From Bacteroidota bacterium (lineage in GTDB: Bacteria; Bacteroidota; Ignavibacteria; UBA10030): a stretch of DNA of 5,571 nt. Every line of letters starts with the position of its first letter. Within the stretch, counting starts at the first letter, position 1. The stretch lies in contig JALONE010000255.1 of NCBI GenBank assembly GCA_025455125.1, positions 1 to 5,571 on the forward strand, written 5' to 3'. The notes under the pieces were generated by a model that saw nothing but the letters and a program-made list of their open reading frames with translations, was not told the origin of the DNA and did no database searches. This document shows, in pieces, positions 1 to 4,487 of the stretch. Both the position numbers and the translations under genes were made by a program.

Positions 1-260
1 AAGTGAAGAAGCGCCGGTTGGAGGCGATGCAGGAGATCGTCGTCGACATTTCCAAGCAGATCACGGAACCGCTGGCGGAGATGAAACGCGTTGTGGATTC
101 ACTCATTGCGCACCCGAATGCGGAAAAATACGGGAAATTCCTTTCCATCATCAGGGACAACGTCAACCGGATGGATTCGAAGCTGGACAAGCTGAAGAAT
201 CTGAAGGACGACAAGACCGTGCAGTACATCAAAGATATCCGGATGATCGATCTTTCCTGA
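1..260 (+). CDS. C-terminal end of a signalling protein with a degenerate histidine-kinase DHp-like helix pair (5' partial)
   Basis: The frame is open from the left edge, and I read this as the tail of a longer protein. A GTG at base 3 could be a start, but nothing upstream is visible to support it. The visible 85 residues are two amphipathic helices. The first contains EAMQEIVVDISKQITEPLAE and the second runs from about KYGKFLSIIRDNVNRM to the LKNLKDD stretch. The layout matches the DHp/HisKA-type helical hairpin, in which helix 1 normally reads like (V)NHEINNPL. Here the expected H-E pair reads K-Q while the proline is kept, so the phospho-acceptor histidine seems to be missing. The end, TVQYIKDIRMIDLS, resembles the closing segment of response-regulator or PAS/GAF proteins with a truncated kinase module, as I recall that family. 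No ATPase domain follows. The likely role is dimerisation or signal relay in a regulatory protein rather than autophosphorylation. The next gene begins 9 nt after the stop. Coding is quite sure; the family is moderate. Confidence 0.72.
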   Translation, partial: VKKRRLEAMQEIVVDISKQITEPLAEMKRVVDSLIAHPNAEKYGKFLSIIRDNVNRMDSKLDKLKNLKDDKTVQYIKDIRMIDLS

Positions 261-269
261 GTCGCGCCC

Positions 270-725
270 ATGCCCAATCGCACAAAGAAGTTCCTTTCCC
301 CAGAAGCTCTCGAAGCCGTCAAGAACGCCATCGCGGATGCGGAGAAGAAGACCGCGGGGGAGATCCGGGTAAGCGTTCGGGAGAAACGCGCCTGGAGTGA
401 GCGTTCCCTCCAGTTGGAAGAACTTGCGGCACGTGAATTTCGCATGCTTGGGATGGAGAAGACGATCGGCCGGACGGGCGTTCTGGTCTATATCCTCCTT
501 TCCGAGCGGCAATTCCGCATCCACGCGGATGAAGGGATCAATCAGCTCGTGATGCCTCAAGTGTGGCAGGAGATCGCCAACCGCACGGCGGCGCTGTTTG
601 CGGCCGGGAGCTCCCAAAACGGTCTTGTTGAATGTGTGCGTGCCGTCGGCGAAGTTCTCGCCCAGCATGTTCCCCCCGTTCCCAACGACACGAACGAACT
701 CTCCAACGACGTCTCCATTCGCTGA
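270..725 (+). CDS. Small soluble TPM-domain protein
   Basis: This encodes 151 aa, nearly all of it one TPM domain (the TPM_phosphatase / Psb32-type family). Family landmarks are visible: an N-terminal helix LSPEALEAVKNAIADAEKKT, the strand GEIRVSV (about 30-36), the helix ending in LGM (60-62), the strand GRTGVLVYILLSERQFRIHADEGI (about 67-90), and a C-terminal helix with the LVECVRAVGEVLAQH segment. There is no signal peptide and no membrane segment, unlike the exported, membrane-anchored TPM proteins, so this copy is probably cytoplasmic. The tail PNDTNELSND resembles the DD-NEL tail of short TPM proteins. Biochemical function is unclear: some family members have been reported as phosphatases or photosystem repair factors, and others have no known activity. 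The ATG lies 9 nt after the preceding stop without a clear Shine-Dalgarno. The next gene starts 8 nt after this stop, suggesting one transcript. Confidence 0.85.
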   Translation: MPNRTKKFLSPEALEAVKNAIADAEKKTAGEIRVSVREKRAWSERSLQLEELAAREFRMLGMEKTIGRTGVLVYILLSERQFRIHADEGINQLVMPQVWQEIANRTAALFAAGSSQNGLVECVRAVGEVLAQHVPPVPNDTNELSNDVSIR

Positions 726-733
726 GCATCCGC

Positions 734-1582
734 ATGGACGTGATCGTCGCCCTTGCCCAAACGGATAGCCGTGTCGGCGATCTGCGCGGGAATGTGGAGC
801 ATCATCTCGCCGTCGCAGAGCGTGCGGCATCCCTCGGCGCTTCGCTCGTCGTCTTCCCGGAGTTGAGTCTGACCGGATACACCGTGCGCGATCTTGCGTG
901 GGAACTCGCGATCGAACCCTCGACCTCCGACCTTGTTGCGCCACTTCGCGAACTCAGCAAAAAGATCTCGATCGTTGCCGGCCTGGTTGAAAGCGGACCG
1001 GGACACGGGGTCTTCAACTCGGGCGTGTTGTTCGAAGATGGCCGGGTCGTGCACACACACAGGAAGGTTTACCTGCCGACATACGGGATGTTCGAAGAGG
1101 GGCGGTATTTCAGTCCCGGGACGGAGGTTCGCGCATTTGATTCTAAACATGGCCGCTTCGGCATTCTGATCTGCGAAGACGTTTGGCACGTCTCGCTTCC
1201 GTATCTGCTCGCGTTGGATGGCGCAGAAGCGCTGTTCTGTCTGACGGCGAGTCCCACCCGGTTATCGGGAAGCGGTCCGGATCTCGACAATCAGGTTGTG
1301 AATCATGAGCATCACCGGACATATGCACGGCTGTTGAACGTCTACACGCTGTTCTGTAATCGAGTCGGATTTGAGGATGGCGTGAATTTCTGGGGGGGAT
1401 CGGTCGTCACCTCTCCGGAAGGGGAACCGCTCGCGACTGCGGCCCTTATGAAGGATGACCTGATCACCGCGCATCTGCAATCCAACGAAGTCCTTCGCGC
1501 GCGCCGGTTTTCCCGCCATTTCCTCGATGAACGTCCGGAGCTTGTTTTTCGCGCGCTCGAGCGTCGTTTGCGGCGGCCCTAG
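734..1582 (+). CDS. Stand-alone carbon-nitrogen hydrolase (nitrilase superfamily), NAD+ synthetase glutaminase-like
   Basis: This encodes 282 aa from the ATG at 734. The frame is open further upstream but would run through the TPM gene, and the protein starting MDVIVALAQTDSRVGDL has the typical first strand of the superfamily. The catalytic triad is visible: Glu43 in FPELSLTGY, Lys111 in HRKVYLPTYGMF, and Cys147 in LICEDVWH. These motifs, especially ELSLTGYTVRDL and KVYLPTYGMFEEGRYF, are closest to the glutaminase domain of glutamine-dependent NAD+ synthetase. No ATP-dependent synthetase domain follows; the protein ends at about 280 residues with a basic tail (ERRLRRP). It could hydrolyse a small amide in the cytoplasm, possibly supplying ammonia to a separate NadE, but the substrate cannot be told from sequence. 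No signal peptide is seen. It starts 8 nt after the TPM gene and is the last gene before the 73-nt gap. Confidence 0.92.
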   Translation: MDVIVALAQTDSRVGDLRGNVEHHLAVAERAASLGASLVVFPELSLTGYTVRDLAWELAIEPSTSDLVAPLRELSKKISIVAGLVESGPGHGVFNSGVLFEDGRVVHTHRKVYLPTYGMFEEGRYFSPGTEVRAFDSKHGRFGILICEDVWHVSLPYLLALDGAEALFCLTASPTRLSGSGPDLDNQVVNHEHHRTYARLLNVYTLFCNRVGFEDGVNFWGGSVVTSPEGEPLATAALMKDDLITAHLQSNEVLRARRFSRHFLDERPELVFRALERRLRRP

Positions 1583-1615
1583 AAATCCGCGCGATCACGG
1601 ACACAAGCCCCTTCT

Positions 1616-1647
1616 TTTGAATCTCCTCCGTTTTTTCGCTACATTTA
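1616..1647 (+). promoter_or_regulatory. Putative Bacteroidota-type promoter, nearly leaderless
   Basis: TTTG at 1616-1619 is followed after 20 nt by TACATTTA at 1640-1647, which fits the -33 TTTG / -7 TAnnTTTG pattern of the Bacteroidota primary sigma factor except for the last base. It lies in the only sizeable gap of the window, which is T-rich compared with the GC-rich genes around it. The expected transcription start would be at about 1651-1656, directly at the ATG at 1656, so the mRNA would have almost no 5' leader. This is a motif match by eye only. Confidence 0.5.
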
Positions 1648-1655
1648 ACATTCAA

Positions 1656-2123
1656 ATGGAAATTCCTGAGCAGCGCCTCAACCGATATCTATCCGCATTC
1701 CTGCTCCTTCTGCCGGTGTACGCGTTGTACGGCCAATCGTCCCCGTCGGTCGAACAGCGCTTGCGTGAGCATGCCGGAGAGATCGCGGCGCAGTGTCTTC
1801 AGACAGCGCCGCTCGCGCCGGCTTCGCGCGTGGTGCTGGGTGTTTCTGGCCGCGGTGCCGTTCAGATCGTCGAGTACGCCTTTACCGAACGGATGCGCGC
1901 GTCAGGATTCGTCCCCGTCATCGGCGAATCCGCGCAGGGAGATGCTCATCTCGATGCTTCCATCCTTGATCACAGCGTCGCAGCAACAGAGTTGGGCAAC
2001 GGCAGGTTTTTGCGCACGGTTCGGTCCGTATTGGAGTGCCGCTGGAAACGGCAGAGCGGCGAAGTATTCACCAGCGGTCCATTCGAGCGCTCCGCAGTCG
2101 ATACGGTCGACGCGTGGTGTTGA
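1656..2123 (+). CDS. Small exported protein of unknown function
   Basis: I do not recognise this 155-aa protein. The start is ATG at 1656; the frame is open further upstream but that extension lies inside the previous gene and the promoter-like gap. The N-terminus looks like a Sec signal peptide: basic residues R7 and R10, a hydrophobic core LSAFLLLLPVYALYG (about 12-26), with cleavage likely near residue 23 or 26. The mature part of about 130 residues begins with a helix (SVEQRLREHAGEIAAQCL), then a strand VVLGVSGRGAVQIVEYAFTE. A helix and a strand ending in RASGFVPVIGE follow, then AHLDASILDHSV, and a strand-rich end (RTVRSVLECRWKRQSGEV). The order 'two-helix, gly-phe-x-val-strand, ASILD' is loosely like FlgO/CsgG-type periplasmic folds, but I see no diagnostic motif. 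Two cysteines in the mature part (one in AAQCL, one in LECRW) could pair, and the last residue is also Cys. It is the first gene of the envelope cluster, 28 nt ahead of capA. Confidence 0.78.
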   Translation: MEIPEQRLNRYLSAFLLLLPVYALYGQSSPSVEQRLREHAGEIAAQCLQTAPLAPASRVVLGVSGRGAVQIVEYAFTERMRASGFVPVIGESAQGDAHLDASILDHSVAATELGNGRFLRTVRSVLECRWKRQSGEVFTSGPFERSAVDTVDAWC

Positions 2124-2142
2124 TGGTGTATTTGCTCTTTAC

Positions 2143-2147
2143 GGTGA
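2143..2147 (+). promoter_or_regulatory. Ribosome binding site GGTGA that supports the TTG start of capA
   Basis: GGTGA matches the 3' half of the Shine-Dalgarno consensus (AGGAGGTGA) and sits 4 nt ahead of the TTG at 2152. No ATG or GTG in the capA frame lies between the end of the preceding gene and this TTG, so this site decides the start. The same pentamer occurs ahead of bamD. Confidence 0.5.
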
Positions 2148-2151
2148 GAAG

Positions 2152-3195
2152 TTGACGGTCCGCGCTGCAGGGTTCGCTGGGTTGCTGCTTGCGATTCTCT
2201 TCGTTGCGGCGGTCGGGCAGGAACACGATGCGCGGCTCCGCCTTGTGGCGTTCGGCGATGTCAATCTGGGCCGGACGCTCGGCAAACGGCTCTTTCGCGA
2301 GGAACCGGCATTCCCGTTCGAACGTCTGAAGGAGATGACCCGTTCGGCGGATGTCGCCATGGTGAATCTCGAAAGCCTCATCAGCGATCAGAATGGCGAA
2401 ACCGAGCATCCGCGATCGAACTACATTTTCTGCGCGCCTCCCGTCGCGGTGTGGGAACTGAAGGATGCCGGCGTCGACGTCGCCGTCACGGCGAACAACC
2501 ATGCCTTCGACTACGGCGTGACAGGCGTCGCGGAGAATATCCGCTTCCTTGCGGCCGCGGGGATCATGCCCGTGGGATCGGCAATGGAACCCGAGGAGGG
2601 AATACCCTCAGGACTCCTGGAGCGGAACGGGATTCGCATCGCGGTGGTCGCTTATACAGCGTCGATGAATTTCCGAAGCGGCTGGGGCGGATGGATTTCC
2701 GGGTATGACTCAGCGCGCGTTGCGCGGGACGTGCGTAACGCACGGGAGCATGCCGACGTCGTTGTTGCCAACTATCATGGCGGAGCGGAATACGTCGATG
2801 CCCCGACGTCGCAGGCACGCGCGCACATGCGGTTCCTGATCGAAGCGGGCGCGGATGTCGTGATCGGCCATCATCCCCATTATCCCCAGGGGGTCGAATT
2901 GCATCGTGGTCGTCCCATTGTCTTCTCGCTGGGGAACTTGGTGTTCTATCAGCCGCAACGCGAATGGACGCAGGTCGGGCTCGGCGCGGAATTTATCTGG
3001 TCGCGACGGGATTCCATCCGGCTGGACTCTGTCAGGCTGTTTCCGGTTCGTGCCGGCTATCAACCCTATTTCATAACCACACCCGAGGATGTGCGGCGCA
3101 TCGGCGAGCGCATCCGACGGCTTTCAACAGTACCGGTGACCATCAATGAATCAGAATCATGTTTCCTGGTCGACCTCACAGACGATCGGCCTTAG
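2152..3195 (+). CDS. capA: CapA/PgsA-family protein (metallophosphatase fold, capsule or poly-gamma-glutamate synthesis type)
   Basis: This encodes 347 aa from a TTG start. The frame is open for hundreds of bases upstream, but that stretch overlaps the preceding gene. From the TTG the protein begins with a clean signal peptide or anchor: MTVRAAGFAGLLLAILFVAA, with a likely cut near VG-QEH (about residue 22). The CapA domain follows, in order: FGDVNLGR (34-41), VNLESLIS (71-78), TANNHAFDYG (113-122), AYTAS, ANYHGGAEY, GHHPHYPQG (239-247) and SLGNLVF (260-266). The Asp36, Asn116-His117 and the His240/241/243 cluster are in the positions where this calcineurin-like fold binds metal. Family members take part in poly-gamma-glutamate or capsule synthesis and export, but many CapA-like proteins lie outside such loci. 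No pgsB or pgsC partner is seen here, so the polymer is unproven. The last 50 bases overlap bamD. Confidence 0.9.
   Translation: MTVRAAGFAGLLLAILFVAAVGQEHDARLRLVAFGDVNLGRTLGKRLFREEPAFPFERLKEMTRSADVAMVNLESLISDQNGETEHPRSNYIFCAPPVAVWELKDAGVDVAVTANNHAFDYGVTGVAENIRFLAAAGIMPVGSAMEPEEGIPSGLLERNGIRIAVVAYTASMNFRSGWGGWISGYDSARVARDVRNAREHADVVVANYHGGAEYVDAPTSQARAHMRFLIEAGADVVIGHHPHYPQGVELHRGRPIVFSLGNLVFYQPQREWTQVGLGAEFIWSRRDSIRLDSVRLFPVRAGYQPYFITTPEDVRRIGERIRRLSTVPVTINESESCFLVDLTDDRP
3135..3139 (+). promoter_or_regulatory. Ribosome binding site GGTGA ahead of bamD, inside capA
   Basis: GGTGA lies 6 nt upstream of the bamD ATG at 3146. The TGA inside it (3137-3139) is an in-frame stop for the bamD frame, so no longer upstream start is possible. 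This fixes the start and shows that the 50-bp overlap with capA is genuine rather than a mis-called start. Confidence 0.55.
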
Positions 3196-3976
3196 CATTC
3201 TCGTCTTCAGCCTTCTGCTGTTTGCCCCGATAACGGGCTGCACGTCGGAAGAGGCGGAGCGCCAGATGCCGGCGGCGGAGCGATTCGCGCTCGGCATGGA
3301 ACTCTTCAACGACGAAGACTATCTGCAGGCGATCGAGGAATTCAAGGTCGTGACCCTGCAATATCAGGCGACCGCGTTTGCCGACGATGCGCAGTTCTAC
3401 ATGGCCGAAAGCCGGATGGCGCGCGAAGAATTCATCCTTGCAGCATTCGAGTACGAGATCCTCTTGCGTACGATGCCGACGAGCGAATTTGTTTCGCGTG
3501 CGCGATTCCAGCGGGCGACCTGTTATTACAATATGTCGCCGAGCTCCCGGCTGGACCAGGAGAACTCGCGCAAGGCGATCGATGAGTATCAGGCCTTCAT
3601 CGAGTATCATCCGACCGATTCCCTGGCGACGGTGGCTGAACAGCGCATTACGGAAATGAACACGAAGCTCGCCCAGAAGGACTTCGACAATGGCATGACC
3701 TACCTGCGACTCGAATACAACAAGGCAGCCGTGTACTACTTCGACCTGGTCCTTGAGAAGTATCACGATACGCCGTATGCTGAGCCCGCCCTGCTGCGGA
3801 AGGCCCAGGCGCAGGTTGCACGGAAGCGCTACGCGGAGGCGAAGGAAGCGCTCGACCGGTTCCGTGAGAAGTATCCGAATAGCGCGTTGGGTTCCGATGC
3901 GGAAGCCCTCCAAGCCGACGTCACCGCCGGACTGGCAGAGAAAAAAGCGGCGACGAACCAGCAGGGGAAACTGTAG
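3146..3976 (+). CDS. bamD: Outer-membrane assembly lipoprotein BamD
   Basis: This encodes 276 aa. It is an outer-membrane lipoprotein of the BAM complex, which works with the BamA barrel to insert beta-barrel proteins. The signal peptide has a hydrophobic stretch IGLSILVFSLLLFAPITGC. The lipobox ITGC places the acylated Cys at residue 32, and Thr follows at +2, compatible with outer-membrane sorting. TPR-like helical repeats fill the mature part, roughly AERFALGMELFNDEDYLQAI (from about 44), the FADDAQFYMAESRMAREEF repeat, a third with RARFQRATCYYNMSP, then YLRLEYNKAAVYYFDLVLEKY and the final RKRYAEAKEALDRFREKYP. The MSPSSRLDQENSRKAIDEYQ stretch matches the BamD hallmark region, and the length suits the family. 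The N-region before the hydrophobic core has no Lys or Arg, which is odd for a signal peptide. It overlaps capA by 50 bp and is 1 nt from the thioesterase gene, implying tight coupling. Confidence 0.93.
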   Translation: MNQNHVSWSTSQTIGLSILVFSLLLFAPITGCTSEEAERQMPAAERFALGMELFNDEDYLQAIEEFKVVTLQYQATAFADDAQFYMAESRMAREEFILAAFEYEILLRTMPTSEFVSRARFQRATCYYNMSPSSRLDQENSRKAIDEYQAFIEYHPTDSLATVAEQRITEMNTKLAQKDFDNGMTYLRLEYNKAAVYYFDLVLEKYHDTPYAEPALLRKAQAQVARKRYAEAKEALDRFREKYPNSALGSDAEALQADVTAGLAEKKAATNQQGKL

Positions 3977-3977
3977 C

Positions 3978-4457
3978 ATGGCGCGAACAACGGGAAAGCC
4001 GGTTTCCGCATCGATCGTCGAGCGGACGGAAATGGTGCTGCCCAACGACACGAACCAGCTCGGAAATCTGCTGGGCGGCCGGCTGATGCACTGGATAGAC
4101 ATCGTGGCGGCGACCGCAGCCATGCGTCATACCAACCATGTGTGCGTTACGGCGTCCGTCGATGAACTGCAGTTCCATCATGCCATCCGGCTGGGTGAGG
4201 TCGTTGTGCTGAAGGCATCCGTCAACCGGGCATTCCGAACCTCGCTGGAGATCGGCGTCCGCGTTTCGAAGGAAAACCTCTTCACGGGCGAGCGGATGCA
4301 CACAAACACCGCGTACCTGACGTTCGTGGCGATCGACGGGAACGGACGTCCCATTCCCGCTCCCCCTGTTCGCCCGGTCACCGCCGCGGAAAAGCGACGG
4401 TACCGTGATGCCGCGCGTCGGCGTGAGTTCCGCCTGCAACATCGCCAACGCCACTAA
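3978..4457 (+). CDS. Hotdog-fold acyl-CoA thioesterase (YciA/ACOT-like)
   Basis: This encodes 159 aa from the ATG at 3978, 1 nt after the bamD stop. An upstream in-frame extension lies inside bamD and is not used. It is a single hotdog domain that hydrolyses acyl-CoA to free fatty acid and CoA in the cytoplasm. The family signature is clear near the N-terminus: PNDTNQLGNLLGGRLMHWID (22-41), with Asn26 and Asp41 in the conserved catalytic positions known for this family. The strands VDELQFHHAIRLGEVVVLKA and RTSLEIGVRVSKEN follow, then YLTFVAIDGNGRPIP. The protein ends in a strongly basic helical tail (AAEKRRYRDAARRREF and beyond), which is common in such bacterial thioesterases. The length is typical for a one-domain member. 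Acyl chain preference cannot be told. Its position directly behind bamD hints at a role tied to membrane lipid turnover, which is inference from context. Confidence 0.92.
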   Translation: MARTTGKPVSASIVERTEMVLPNDTNQLGNLLGGRLMHWIDIVAATAAMRHTNHVCVTASVDELQFHHAIRLGEVVVLKASVNRAFRTSLEIGVRVSKENLFTGERMHTNTAYLTFVAIDGNGRPIPAPPVRPVTAAEKRRYRDAARRREFRLQHRQRH

Positions 4458-4487
4458 CCGACACATCTGAGGATCGCAACGCCAACC

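Noticed and set aside
681..695. A 15-base exact match (CCCAACGACACGAAC) between the end of the TPM gene and the start of the thioesterase gene (4041-4055).
   Set aside because: Both encode PNDTN, a motif normal for the thioesterase family and close to the usual tail of short TPM proteins; coincidence of protein motifs and codon bias explains it better than a repeat element.
632..733. Upstream extension of the carbon-nitrogen hydrolase.
   Set aside because: The extra residues are Cys/Arg-rich and overlap the TPM gene; the family's first strand begins right at the ATG at 734.
99..944. A 281-codon open frame on the - strand.
   Set aside because: It overlaps three well-supported + strand genes and its protein is Arg-rich and low in recognisable motifs, as expected for an antisense shadow in GC-rich DNA.
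1527..1655. Upstream extension of the unknown exported protein.
   Set aside because: It runs through the end of the hydrolase gene and would bury the signal peptide.
1583..1655. Search for a terminator after the carbon-nitrogen hydrolase.
   Set aside because: No convincing stem followed by a T-run; the TTTTTT at 1631-1636 has no hairpin directly before it.
1765..2151. Upstream extension of capA.
   Set aside because: It overlaps the unknown exported gene in another frame, is Ser/Arg-rich, and lies ahead of a clean signal peptide.
2730..2744. Inverted repeat CGTGCG-TAA-CGCACG.
   Set aside because: It lies in the middle of capA with no T-run, so it is not a terminator, and short GC-rich stems are expected by chance here.
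3176..4123. A 315-codon open frame on the - strand opposite bamD.
   Set aside because: The + strand BamD has a lipobox, TPR repeats and the family hallmark region; the antisense product shows no family features.
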